Shown: piece after piece, positions 53,728 to 62,706 of the stretch
Position numbering within the stretch: position 1 is the stretch's first letter
Layout: each line of letters starts with the position of its first letter
NCBI RefSeq assembly: GCF_022664465.1
Contig: NZ_JAKREV010000003.1
Coordinates: 186,001 to 250,000 of the forward strand
Reading direction: 5' to 3'
DNA: 64,000 nt
Source of the DNA: Sphingomonas hankookensis
GTDB taxonomy: Bacteria > Pseudomonadota > Alphaproteobacteria > Sphingomonadales > Sphingomonadaceae
Notes under the pieces: generated by a model
The model's database searches: none
What the model was told of the DNA's origin: nothing
The model's input: only the letters and a program-made list of their open reading frames with translations
Made by a program: the position numbers and the translations under genes

Positions 53728-56016
53728 ATGGCGGATAGCGAAACAGGCGGACGGCGGTTGCAAGTGGCGAATGCCCGGCCCGAAGACAGCGGACGCGGCA
53801 TTGCCCACCTCCCCCGATCGGTCATGGCGCTGCTTGGCATCAACGAGGGCGACGTCGTCGAGATCATCGGCAAGAAGACGACACCGGCGCGCGCCATCGC
53901 GCCTTATCCGGAGGACGAGGGACTCGACATCGTCCGCATCGACGGGTTGCAGCGCGCCAATGCCGGTGTCGGATCGGGCGATCAGGTAGAGGTGCGCAAG
54001 ACCGAATCGCGTCCCGCCACCCGCGTCGTCTTCGCCCCCGCGCAACAGAATCTGCGGCTGCAGGGCTCGGCCAATGCCTTGAAGCGTACCTTTTTCGGGC
54101 GCCCGCTATGCCAGGGCGATATCGTCGCCACGACCGGGCATCAGCGCGTCGACGACCTGTCGCCCAATGTCCGCCGCTATGTGAACGCCCCGGCATTCTC
54201 GTTGCAGGAAATCCGCCTCGCGGTGGTGTCGGCGGCGCCCAAGGGCGTCGTGCATATCGACGAATCGACCGAGATCGAGTTGCGGTCGGAATATGAGGAA
54301 CCGCGCGAATCACGCCGTGCCGACGTCACCTATGACGATATCGGTGGCATGGGGCAGACGATCGACCAGCTTCGCGAGATGGTCGAGTTGCCGCTGCGTT
54401 ATCCCGAACTGTTCCAGCGCCTTGGCGTCGATCCGCCCAAGGGGGTGTTGCTGCATGGGCCGCCCGGCACCGGCAAGACGCGCCTCGCCCGTGCCGTCGC
54501 CAACGAATCGGACGCGGAGTTCTTCCTGATCAACGGTCCCGAGATTATGGGATCGGCGTATGGCGAATCGGAAAAGCGCCTGCGCGAGGTGTTCGAGGAA
54601 GCGACCAAGGCTTCGCCGTCGATCGTGTTCATCGACGAGATCGATTCGATCGCGCCCAAACGCGGGCAGGTGTCGGGCGAAGCCGAGAAGCGGCTGGTCG
54701 CGCAGTTGCTGACGCTGATGGACGGGCTGGAGTCGCGCGCCAATATCGTCGTCATCGCCGCGACCAACCGGCCCGAGGCGATCGACGAGGCACTGCGCCG
54801 CCCCGGCCGGTTCGACCGCGAGATCGTGGTCGGCGTGCCCGACGAGCGCGGGCGGCGCGAAATCCTCGGTATCCATACCCGCGGCATGCCGCTGGCCGAC
54901 GATGTCGAACTCGCCGAACTGTCGCGCACGACCTATGGCTTTGTCGGCGCGGACCTGGCGGCGCTGACCCGCGAGGCGGCGATCGAGGCGGTGCGGCGGA
55001 TCATGCCGCGCATCGACCTGTCCGAAGGGACGATCCCACAGGACGTACTCGACAGCCTGTCGGTGACGCGCGACGATTTCCTCGAAGCGTTGAAGCGCGT
55101 GCAGCCGAGCGCGATGCGCGAAGTGATGGTGCAGGCGCCGACCGTCCGCTGGGACGATGTCGGTGGGCTGGACGATGCGCAGATGCGGTTGAAGGAAGGT
55201 GTCGAGCTGCCGCTCAAGTCGCCCGAATCCTTCCGTCGGCTGGGCATTCGCCCGGCCAAGGGCTTCCTGCTCTACGGCCCGCCCGGTACCGGCAAGACGC
55301 TGCTGGCGAAGGCGGTCGCGCGCGAGGCGGAGGCGAACTTCATCGCCACCAAGTCGAGCGACCTGCTGTCGAAATGGTATGGCGAAAGCGAACAGCAGAT
55401 CGCCCGCCTGTTCGCGCGCGCCCGGCAAGTGGCGCCGACGGTCATCTTCATTGACGAACTCGATTCGCTGGTGCCCGCGCGTGGCGGTGGCCTTGGCGAG
55501 CCGCAGGTGACCGAACGTGTGGTCAATACCATCCTCGCCGAGATGGACGGACTGGAGGAACTGCAGTCGGTCGTGGTGATCGGCGCGACCAACCGACCGA
55601 ACATGGTCGACCCTGCGCTGCTGCGGCCGGGCCGGTTCGACGAGCTGATCTATGTCGGCGTGCCCGACCGGGCCGGACGCGCCCGTATCCTCGGCATCCA
55701 GACGCAGAAGATGCCGCTGGCCGACGATGTCGACCTCGACGTCATCGCCGGGCGGACCGAACGGTTCACCGGTGCCGATCTGGAGGACGTGGTCCGCCGC
55801 GCCGGCCTGTTCGCGCTGCGGGAGTCGCTCGATACGCGGCAGGTCACGATGGCGCATTTCGAAGCGGCGCTGGGCGACTCCCGCGCGTCGGTGACGGCCG
55901 AGATGGAGGAGGAGTATCGCGCCATGTCTTCGCGGCTGAAACAGGATGCCCTGTCGATCCAGCCGCTGGGCTTCATTACGCCCGGCATGGTCGAGGGGCG
56001 CGGGCCGAAGGGGTAG
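53728..56016 (+). CDS. Cdc48/VAT-type AAA+ ATPase (two AAA domains)
   Basis: A 762-residue homologue of eukaryotic p97/Cdc48 and archaeal VAT. The N domain begins with a double-psi barrel motif (EDSGRGIAHLPRSVMALLGI, then NEGDVVEIIGKK). D1 has Walker A GPPGTGKTR near residue 244 and Walker B IVFIDEIDSIAPKR; D2 has GPPGTGKTL near 517 and VIFIDELDSLVPAR. Central loops carry aromatics (SAYGESE and SKWYGESE), as in substrate-threading unfoldases. The C-terminus is short and lacks a proteasome-docking HbYX end. It presumably unfolds or extracts proteins; bacterial partners are unknown. Confidence 0.93.
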   Translation: MADSETGGRRLQVANARPEDSGRGIAHLPRSVMALLGINEGDVVEIIGKKTTPARAIAPYPEDEGLDIVRIDGLQRANAGVGSGDQVEVRKTESRPATRVVFAPAQQNLRLQGSANALKRTFFGRPLCQGDIVATTGHQRVDDLSPNVRRYVNAPAFSLQEIRLAVVSAAPKGVVHIDESTEIELRSEYEEPRESRRADVTYDDIGGMGQTIDQLREMVELPLRYPELFQRLGVDPPKGVLLHGPPGTGKTRLARAVANESDAEFFLINGPEIMGSAYGESEKRLREVFEEATKASPSIVFIDEIDSIAPKRGQVSGEAEKRLVAQLLTLMDGLESRANIVVIAATNRPEAIDEALRRPGRFDREIVVGVPDERGRREILGIHTRGMPLADDVELAELSRTTYGFVGADLAALTREAAIEAVRRIMPRIDLSEGTIPQDVLDSLSVTRDDFLEALKRVQPSAMREVMVQAPTVRWDDVGGLDDAQMRLKEGVELPLKSPESFRRLGIRPAKGFLLYGPPGTGKTLLAKAVAREAEANFIATKSSDLLSKWYGESEQQIARLFARARQVAPTVIFIDELDSLVPARGGGLGEPQVTERVVNTILAEMDGLEELQSVVVIGATNRPNMVDPALLRPGRFDELIYVGVPDRAGRARILGIQTQKMPLADDVDLDVIAGRTERFTGADLEDVVRRAGLFALRESLDTRQVTMAHFEAALGDSRASVTAEMEEEYRAMSSRLKQDALSIQPLGFITPGMVEGRGPKG

Positions 56017-56194
56017 CGCGCGACACCGTCCTTTCGGCGCAGGCAGAAATCCGCTGCGCCGGAAGGACGAAGAGGTGTCGGGCGTACCGTTCCCCCCCAT
56101 GCGACGGACTGCAACTGTTCGGCTTGCAAGTTCGTTGCGCTTTTGCGACGACGCGATGACCATGGCCTTACGCGCCATCCGTTCGAGGATTTGC

Positions 56195-56803
56195 ATGACG
56201 ACGAGTTCCAACGCCGCGACCCGACGGAAGCCGCGCGGCGTGCCATCGCCTGCCGGCATCTTCCTGCGTGGTTTCGTCAAGCATCCGGTGATGGTCGGGT
56301 CGATCATCCCGTCTTCGAACAAGCTGATCCGCAAGATGCTGGCCCCGATCGACTGGGCCAGCGCCAAGGTGGTGGTGGAATATGGCCCCGGCGTCGGCAC
56401 CTTCTGCCGCCCGATCCTCGAACGGCTGGCGCCTGATGCGCAGTTGATCGTGATCGATACCAACCCCGACTTCATCGACTATCTGAACGCGACGATCCTC
56501 GATTCGCGGTTTTCGGCGGTCCATGGGTCGGCGGCGGATGTCGAGCGGATCGTCGCCGATCATGGTCACCCCCATGCCGATTACGTACTGTCGGGATTGC
56601 CATTTTCCACGTTGCCACCGGGTGTCGGCGACAAGATCGCCATGGCGACTCAGGCGGTACTGCGGCCGGGCGGTGCGTTCCTCGTCTATCAGTTCAACCC
56701 CCGCGTCCGCGACTTCCTCGACCGCCAGTTCGCGCGGATCGATCACGATACCGAGTGGTGGAACATGCCCCCGGCACAGCTGTGGTGGGCGTGGAAGGAC
56801 TGA
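56195..56803 (+). CDS. Phospholipid N-methyltransferase-like SAM enzyme (PmtA type)
   Basis: A 202-residue methyltransferase. The N-terminal FLRGFVKHPVMVGSIIPSSN and KLIRKMLAPIDW resemble PmtA-type phospholipid methyltransferases and KsgA relatives; the SAM loop is VVVEYGPGVGTFCRPIL and the acidic site VIDTNPDFIDYL, with YVLSGLPFSTLPPG as motif IV. It could methylate phosphatidylethanolamine or another lipid. The ATG at 56195 follows GAGGA; earlier in-frame starts are possible. It is 38 bases upstream of the type III PKS gene. Confidence 0.78.
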   Translation: MTTSSNAATRRKPRGVPSPAGIFLRGFVKHPVMVGSIIPSSNKLIRKMLAPIDWASAKVVVEYGPGVGTFCRPILERLAPDAQLIVIDTNPDFIDYLNATILDSRFSAVHGSAADVERIVADHGHPHADYVLSGLPFSTLPPGVGDKIAMATQAVLRPGGAFLVYQFNPRVRDFLDRQFARIDHDTEWWNMPPAQLWWAWKD

Positions 56804-56841
56804 CGCGGTAGCATTTCGCGTCGCCGCGCGTTGAGCGCAGG

Positions 56842-57918
56842 ATGACTTCTTCTGCACCCGTCGCGTGGTTGAACGCGGTCGCCACGGCGACCCCGACCCA
56901 CGACATCCACGACGCCTTTATCGGCTGGGCGCGCAATCGCTTGGCGCCGCGCGAGGTGCGGTTGTTCGATCGCATGGTCGAACGTGCGGGGATCGGTCAT
57001 CGCTGGTCGGTGCTGCCGATCGGCAGCGACGGCGGGTCGCCGGTCGCGCCCGGCGGCTTCTATGCCGAGGCGATGCCGGGTACCGCCGCGCGGATGGGCA
57101 TTTATAGCGATGCCGCGCCGACGCTTGCCGTCCGCGCGATCGAATCGCTGGCGGCGCAGATGCCGCTGGGCGGGATCACCCATCTCGTCGTGGCCAGCTG
57201 CACCGGCTTCGTCGCGCCGGGCATCGACCAGATCATCGCCGCGCGGCTGAAGCTGTCGCCGCGGGTCGAGCGGCTGCTGGTCGGGTTCATGGGCTGTTAC
57301 GCCGCGGTCGCCGCGCTGCGCAGTGCGAGGCATATCGTGCGGTCGGAGCCCGACGCACGCGTGCTGGTGGTGACGGTCGAGCTGTCGACGCTGCACCTGC
57401 AACCCGCCACCGAACTCGAACCGCTGCTGGCGATGCTGCAATTCGGCGATGGTGCCGCAGCGGCACTGGTGACCGCCAACCCGGCCGGCTTCGCGATCGA
57501 GGCCCCGTTCGCCGCGACGCTGCCCGATTCGGCCGAGCTGATCCGTTGGGACATCACCGATGCCGGCTTTGCGATGCATCTGTCGGGCGAGGTGCCGGGC
57601 CGGATCGCCACCGCGCTGACCGACCCCGATTTCGCCACCGCCGCGACCGGCGGGCGATCGCTGGGCAGCGTTGATGGCTGGGCGGTGCATGCCGGCGGGC
57701 GGTCGATCCTCGACGCGGTCGAGCGCAGCCTGTCGCTGCCACGCCAAGCGCTGGCGGCGTCGCGCGCGGTGCTGGCGGCCAATGGCAACATGTCGTCGGC
57801 GACGCTGATGTTCGTGCTGGCAGCGATGCTGGCCGGACCGCCGGTCGCCAACGGCATCGCGCTGGCGTTCGGCCCCGGCCTCGCCGCCGAGGGCTTCGGC
57901 TTTCGGAGCGCGGCATGA
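56842..57918 (+). CDS. Type III polyketide synthase
   Basis: A 358-residue chalcone synthase-like homodimeric enzyme. The catalytic triad is complete: Cys120 in VVASCTGFVAPGID, His283 in GWAVHAGGRSILDAVE and Asn316 in NGNMSSATLMFVLA; the His-Asn spacing of 33 equals that of plant chalcone synthases. Family landmarks GFMGCYAAVAALRSA and AMLQFGDGAAAAL are present. Likely products are alkylpyrones or alkylresorcinols made from fatty acyl starters. Its stop overlaps the next start by four bases. Confidence 0.93.
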   Translation: MTSSAPVAWLNAVATATPTHDIHDAFIGWARNRLAPREVRLFDRMVERAGIGHRWSVLPIGSDGGSPVAPGGFYAEAMPGTAARMGIYSDAAPTLAVRAIESLAAQMPLGGITHLVVASCTGFVAPGIDQIIAARLKLSPRVERLLVGFMGCYAAVAALRSARHIVRSEPDARVLVVTVELSTLHLQPATELEPLLAMLQFGDGAAAALVTANPAGFAIEAPFAATLPDSAELIRWDITDAGFAMHLSGEVPGRIATALTDPDFATAATGGRSLGSVDGWAVHAGGRSILDAVERSLSLPRQALAASRAVLAANGNMSSATLMFVLAAMLAGPPVANGIALAFGPGLAAEGFGFRSAA

Positions 57919-58601
57919 GCCTTGCGCGGGTCGATGCCGAAGAGTTGATGGACGACCCGTCGCTCGACCCCGCAACCTATGCCGCGGTGCTGCGCGATCT
58001 TGCACGGGTGAACACCGTCACGATGGCGGCGCGACCGACGCTGGCGTTTCTCGGGCGCATCGCCCGGCGGGGCGACCGATTGAAGCTGCTCGATGTCGGC
58101 TATGGCGATGGCGACATGCTACGCCGGATCGCGCGCTGGGCGGCACGGCGCGGCGTGAAGGCCGAACTGATCGGCATCGACCTGAATCCGCGCAGCGAAG
58201 CGATCGCCCGCGCCGATACGCCCGGCGACCTGCCCATCACCTACCGCACCGGCGACTATGCCGATCTGGCGGGCAAAGGCTGGGACGCGGTCGTCTCCAG
58301 CCTCGTCGCGCATCACATGACGCGGGCGCAGCTCGTCGCGTTTTTGGCGTTCATGGAGCGGGAGAGCGCGCGCGGCTGGTTCGTCAACGACCTGCACCGC
58401 CACCGTTTCGCGCATCGTGGCTATCCGTTGCTGGCGACGCTGGCGCGCTGGCATCCGATCGTCCGCGCCGACGGCACACTGTCGATCGCACGGTCGTATC
58501 GTCCCGACGAATGGCCACCCATCCTCGCCGAGGCCGGGGTGCGCGAGGCGGAGGTGCGGCGCATTTTCCCGTTCCGGCTATGCGTCGAACGCCGGCGCTG
58601 A
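57915..58601 (+). CDS. Class I methyltransferase of the type III PKS operon
   Basis: A 228-residue methyltransferase with the SAM-binding loop LKLLDVGYGDGDMLRRIARW and the acidic ELIGIDLNPRSEAIA, then WDAVVSSLVAHHM. It overlaps the PKS gene by four bases and the flavoprotein gene by 22, so the three must be made together. By analogy with phenolic-lipid operons it may methylate the PKS product; the position and atom are unknown. Confidence 0.85.
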   Translation: MSLARVDAEELMDDPSLDPATYAAVLRDLARVNTVTMAARPTLAFLGRIARRGDRLKLLDVGYGDGDMLRRIARWAARRGVKAELIGIDLNPRSEAIARADTPGDLPITYRTGDYADLAGKGWDAVVSSLVAHHMTRAQLVAFLAFMERESARGWFVNDLHRHRFAHRGYPLLATLARWHPIVRADGTLSIARSYRPDEWPPILAEAGVREAEVRRIFPFRLCVERRR

Positions 58602-59695
58602 TCGCGGGCGGCGGCCCCGCCGGGGCGGTCGCGGCGCTGCGATTGGCCCAGGGGGGTGCTGTCCCGCTGCTGTTGGAGCGGTCACGGGGCATGCCGGACG
58701 CATTGTGCGGCGGGTTCCTATCGTGGCGGACGCTCGAGTCGCTGGCGTCGGTCGGGATCGATCGTGCGACGCTTGGCGGGCATGTCGTGCGGCGGGTGGT
58801 GTTGTTCGCCGGTCGGCGGCGTGCCGAGTCGGCGCTGCCCGCCCCGGCGATCGGCCTGTCGCGACGGCGGCTGGATGCGTTGCTGCTCGACCATGCCATC
58901 GCTGCCGGCGCCGGGGTCGAACGTGGCGTGACGATCCGCTCGGCCGACGGCACGACGCTGCATACCAGCGATGGCGCAACGGTGACGGGCACGACGCTGT
59001 TCCTCGCCACCGGCAAGCATGAGCTGCGTGGCGCGAGCCGCGATGCGGCGATCGGCGACGATCCGGCGATGGGGGTGCGCGTCCGCGTCGCCCCCCATCC
59101 CGCGTTGGCCCGGCTGGTCGGCGACGCGATCGAATTGCACGCCTTTGCCGGCGGCTATGCCGGGCTGGTCGTGCAGGAGGATGGCAGCGCCAATCTGTGC
59201 ATGGCGCTGCGCCGCTCGCGATTGCGCGCGGCAGGCGACCTGCCGGCGTTGCTGACCGCGCTTGCGGCCGAGTCGCCCGCGCTCGGCGAACGGCTGGCGT
59301 TCCTCGGCGATACGCCCACGATCGATGCCATCGCCAACGTCCCCTATGGCTGGCGCACCGGCACCACCACGCCCGGTGTCTACCGGTTGGGCGATCAGGC
59401 CGGGGTGATTCCGTCGTTGGCCGGCGAAGGCATGGGCATCGCCATCGCCAGCGCGATCCGCGCCACCGGCCATTGGCGGCACGATGGCGCGGCGGGAGCG
59501 GAACGCTACCAACACGACCTCGCCCGCGCGCTGCACCGCCCGATCGCGCTGGCAGGGATGTTGCGGACGCTGGCCGAACATCCCGCAGGACATGGCGCGC
59601 TGCTGACGGGCGGGCGGATCGCACCGCTGGTCGCCGCCGCCGCCCGCTGGACCCGGGTTGCATCCGTCAGCCCCGGTTCAGCCAGCCCGGCCTAG
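58580..59695 (+). CDS. FAD-dependent oxidoreductase of the type III PKS operon
   Basis: A 371-residue flavoprotein of the PHBH/geranylgeranyl reductase fold. The FAD-binding GGGPAG loop is at the N-terminus (ALIAGGGPAGAVAALRLAQG), with FLATGKHELRG in the middle and the second FAD motif GVYRLGDQAGVIPSLAGEGM later. It may hydroxylate or oxidise the methylated polyketide ring, as in quinone-forming phenolic-lipid pathways, or reduce a double bond. Its ATG lies inside the methyltransferase gene. The C-terminus is short and not recognised. Confidence 0.85.
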   Translation: MRRTPALIAGGGPAGAVAALRLAQGGAVPLLLERSRGMPDALCGGFLSWRTLESLASVGIDRATLGGHVVRRVVLFAGRRRAESALPAPAIGLSRRRLDALLLDHAIAAGAGVERGVTIRSADGTTLHTSDGATVTGTTLFLATGKHELRGASRDAAIGDDPAMGVRVRVAPHPALARLVGDAIELHAFAGGYAGLVVQEDGSANLCMALRRSRLRAAGDLPALLTALAAESPALGERLAFLGDTPTIDAIANVPYGWRTGTTTPGVYRLGDQAGVIPSLAGEGMGIAIASAIRATGHWRHDGAAGAERYQHDLARALHRPIALAGMLRTLAEHPAGHGALLTGGRIAPLVAAAARWTRVASVSPGSASPA

Positions 59696-59770
59696 CGCGC
59701 GCCTTTCCCAATGCGCGGTGCGTCCGGGGCTTGTGCCGCCGGGGGCGGGCGCGGTATCCGGCGCACTCCC

Positions 59771-61933
59771 ATGGCACGCACCCCCCAACGTCCGCAGAAG
59801 CAGCCCGCAGCTGCCGCCCCATCCCGCTGGTGGCGCATCCTGCGCTGGGTGCTGGGCATCGGCTTCGGCATTGCCGCGCTGGCGACGATCGCGCTGGTCG
59901 TGGCGGTCTACAATGCCAAATCGAACCTGCCGAGCTTCAACCAGCTGAAATCCTCGCCCAATGGACAGATGATCCGGGTGCGTGCCGCCGACGGGTCGAT
60001 CCTGGTGTCGTTGGGGCCAAGCTATGGCGAATGGGTGCCCTATGCGCAGATCCCGGCGGAGATGCGCGACGCGATGGTGTCGGTCGAGGATCGGCGCTTC
60101 CGCTCGCACTGGGGCGTCGATCCGGTGGCGCTGGCGCGCATCACCAAGTTCGCGATCGAGACGCGCGGGACCGGACGACGGCTGCAGGGCGCGTCGACGA
60201 TCACGCAGCAGGTCGCGCGCACCATCTTCCTGTCGAACAGCTATACGGTCGGGCGCAAGTTCCGCGAAATCATCCTCGCGCTGGCGCTGGAGCGAAAGTT
60301 CACCAAGAACCAGATTCTTGAGCTGTATCTGAACAAGGTCTATTTCGGCGGCGGTGCGTACGGTATCGACGCGGCGTCGCGGCGCTTCTTCAACCATCCC
60401 GCCACCAGCCTGTCGCTGTCGGAGGCGGCGGTCGTCGCCGGGCTGGTCAAGGCGCCCTCGCGCTATTCGCCGACCGCCGACGCCGAAGCCGCCGTCGGTC
60501 GCGCGGGCGTGGTGCTGAAACTGATGCAGGAAACCGGTGCGATCACTGCGGCGCAGGCGATGGATGCCGATCCGCAGGCGATCAAGCTGGCGCCCGAACC
60601 GCAGCAGAACAGCGTGCGCTATTTCACCGACTGGGCGCTGCCCCAGCTCGAAACGCTGATCGACGAGACCGAACAGCCGCTCGACGTGTGGACCACGCTC
60701 GATCCCGCGATGCAGAAAAGCGCCGATACCGCAATCCGCGCCAACGCCCCCGCCGGGGTACAGGGCGCGCTAATCGCGCTCGACCGCGACGGTGCCGTCA
60801 GGGCGATGGTCGGCGGCAAGGACTATGTCTCGTCGATCTACAACCGCGCGACGCAGGCGACGCGCCAGCCGGGATCGGCGTGGAAGCTGTTCGTCTATCT
60901 GGCGGCGCTGGAAGCGGGGATGAACCCCGACAGCCAAGTCAACGACGCGCCGGTCACGATCGATGGGTGGAGCCCGCGCAACAGCTCGCGCCGGTTCAGC
61001 GGGCAGGTGTCGCTGCGCACCGCCTTCGCCTATTCGCTCAACACCGTATCGGCGCGGCTGGGGCAGGAGGTCGGCTTCGGCACCGTCGCCGACATGGCGA
61101 AACGCTTCGGCATCTCAACGCCGATCAACACCCAGCCGGCAATGGTGCTGGGCACCTCCGACGTCCGGCTGATCGACCTGACCCGCGCCTATGCCTCGGT
61201 CGCGAGCGGCGGGACGGCGGTTGTGCCCTATGGCATCACCCGCGTCACGGCGGGCGGCGACGTGATCTACCAGCATCAGGTCGACAGTTCGCGCGTGCTG
61301 GTCGCGCCCTATGTCGCGCAGCAGATGACCGACCTGCTACAGACCGCGGTCAACACCGGCACCGGCCGCGCGGCACAGATCGGCCGCCCGGTCGCGGGCA
61401 AGACCGGCACGACCAGTTCGTACAAGGACGGCTGGTTCATGGGCTTTTCGTCCGGGATCACCACCGGCGTGTGGATGGGCCGCGACGATGCGAAGGCGGT
61501 CGGCGGGTTACAGGGCGGCACCGCCCCGGCACGTGCCTTTGCCGCGTTCATGCGACAGGCGGTCGCCAGCCGACCGGTCGAGGAGTTCAATACCAAGGTA
61601 ACGCTGCCCGAATGGCAGGAAGAGCCCGACGCGGAGAGCTATTACGGCGCGCCCGACGACCGCGTCTATGTCGACCCCGACGGCAATCCGATCGACGCTG
61701 CGCCCGCCCCGACCCAGCCCGAAGCCCCGGTCGAGGATGGCGACGTGCCGCCGGCGCCGCAGCAGCAGCGCGTGCCCGACGAACAGCTCGATCAGGACTG
61801 GATCGACCGCGCGCTCGGCCGCGGGCAGCGCAGCGAGCAACCGGTCCCGGCGCCGCGCCGCCCGGTTCCCGACCGTCGCCAGCCGCCGCCCGCCGACCGT
61901 TACCCGGACGAGGACGCCCGCCCGTACCAGTGA
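59771..61933 (+). CDS. PBP1A family transglycosylase/transpeptidase (second copy)
   Basis: A 720-residue bifunctional penicillin-binding protein. An N-terminal anchor (WVLGIGFGIAALATIALVVA) precedes a GT51 domain ([60 protein letters not shown]) and a transpeptidase with the catalytic serine in RQPGSAWKLFVYLAALEAG (near 368), SLNTVSARLG and AGKTGTTSSYKDGWFMGFS. The tail is Pro/Arg/Gln-rich and unstructured. It overlaps the convergent metalloprotease gene by 34 bases. Confidence 0.94.
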   Translation: MARTPQRPQKQPAAAAPSRWWRILRWVLGIGFGIAALATIALVVAVYNAKSNLPSFNQLKSSPNGQMIRVRAADGSILVSLGPSYGEWVPYAQIPAEMRDAMVSVEDRRFRSHWGVDPVALARITKFAIETRGTGRRLQGASTITQQVARTIFLSNSYTVGRKFREIILALALERKFTKNQILELYLNKVYFGGGAYGIDAASRRFFNHPATSLSLSEAAVVAGLVKAPSRYSPTADAEAAVGRAGVVLKLMQETGAITAAQAMDADPQAIKLAPEPQQNSVRYFTDWALPQLETLIDETEQPLDVWTTLDPAMQKSADTAIRANAPAGVQGALIALDRDGAVRAMVGGKDYVSSIYNRATQATRQPGSAWKLFVYLAALEAGMNPDSQVNDAPVTIDGWSPRNSSRRFSGQVSLRTAFAYSLNTVSARLGQEVGFGTVADMAKRFGISTPINTQPAMVLGTSDVRLIDLTRAYASVASGGTAVVPYGITRVTAGGDVIYQHQVDSSRVLVAPYVAQQMTDLLQTAVNTGTGRAAQIGRPVAGKTGTTSSYKDGWFMGFSSGITTGVWMGRDDAKAVGGLQGGTAPARAFAAFMRQAVASRPVEEFNTKVTLPEWQEEPDAESYYGAPDDRVYVDPDGNPIDAAPAPTQPEAPVEDGDVPPAPQQQRVPDEQLDQDWIDRALGRGQRSEQPVPAPRRPVPDRRQPPPADRYPDEDARPYQ

Positions 61934-62706
61934 AGCGCCGCCCCCTCGGCGCGCAGCCAGCGGCGGGCATCGTCGGGATCGCCTTCGAACAGGTCGGCGA
62001 CCAGCGCATGGAAGGCGGGGCCGTGGTGCATGTGTACCCGGTGCGCGACTTCATGCGCAACGGTCGCGCGACGGACAAAACCAGGGGCGAGGAGCAGCCG
62101 CCAACTATAGCGGATCGTACCGGCGCCGCTGCAACTGCCCCATCGCGCTTTCGGGTCGCCGATCGCGACGTTGGTTACGGTGACGCCGGCTTTCGCGGCG
62201 TAATGGGCTGTGTCTTCGGCAAGGAGGCGTAACGCCTCGCGCTTGAGCCAGCGTTCGATACGGGCGGGGAACTGGTCGATCGGGCCGCCGCAGGTGAGGA
62301 GGTCTTCGTCCCCCCCCTCGCCACTGACGTCACCCCAGCGCAGGCTGGGGTCTCCCGGTAACGAAGCGCCCCTCCTCGCCGCAGGAGACCCCAGCCTGCG
62401 CTGGGGTGACGGATCAAGTTGAATGTCGGGAACAAGCCGCACCGTCCGCGATGCGCCCTCCTGCCACACCAGCCGCACGGCACGATCCGCCACCGGCACC
62501 GCCGCGCCGTCCACGAACGGCCGCCCCTGCGGCAACCGCGCCCGCTGCGCTGCGATCCACTCGGCCTTCTCGCCCGCCCACGCCACTGCCTTGGCCAGCG
62601 CCATCCGCTTCGGCACGGTCAACCGCACCCGACCGGTCGCCGGATCGACCGACAACCGCGCGACCCGTGCGCGGGGGTGACGGACGACATCGACCCCGTC
62701 GATCAC
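61900..62706 (-). CDS. YgjP-like (SprT/DUF45) zinc metallopeptidase with repeat-encoded insertion
   Basis: A 268-residue DUF45 protein: RARVARLSVDPATGRVRLTV at the N-terminus, VAIGDPKARWGSCSGAGTIR and the HExxH zinc motif in TVAHEVAHRVHMHHGPAFHA. The GTG start at 62706 overlaps the ycgN stop (GTGA). Residues about 99-126 are encoded by a family A repeat (PSPQRRLGSPAARRG...), which interrupts the family sequence but keeps the frame because the element is 84 bp. The protein is probably active if the insertion is a surface loop. Confidence 0.88.
   Translation of the reverse strand: MIDGVDVVRHPRARVARLSVDPATGRVRLTVPKRMALAKAVAWAGEKAEWIAAQRARLPQGRPFVDGAAVPVADRAVRLVWQEGASRTVRLVPDIQLDPSPQRRLGSPAARRGASLPGDPSLRWGDVSGEGGDEDLLTCGGPIDQFPARIERWLKREALRLLAEDTAHYAAKAGVTVTNVAIGDPKARWGSCSGAGTIRYSWRLLLAPGFVRRATVAHEVAHRVHMHHGPAFHALVADLFEGDPDDARRWLRAEGAALHWYGRASSSG
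62328..62411. repeat. Family A repeat, copy 12, inside the YgjP-like gene
   Basis: CGTCACCCCAGC-GCAG-GCTGGGGTCTC and GAGACCCCAGC-CTGC-GCTGGGGTGACG are almost perfect inverted ends around a spacer. The element is 84 bp (28 codons) and lies entirely in coding sequence; the gene frame continues on both sides. Confidence 0.88.

Noticed and set aside
53471-53728. A short open frame before the Cdc48-like gene
   Set aside because: It runs through the terminator hairpin and has a translation unlike any protein family; no ribosome-binding site was seen.
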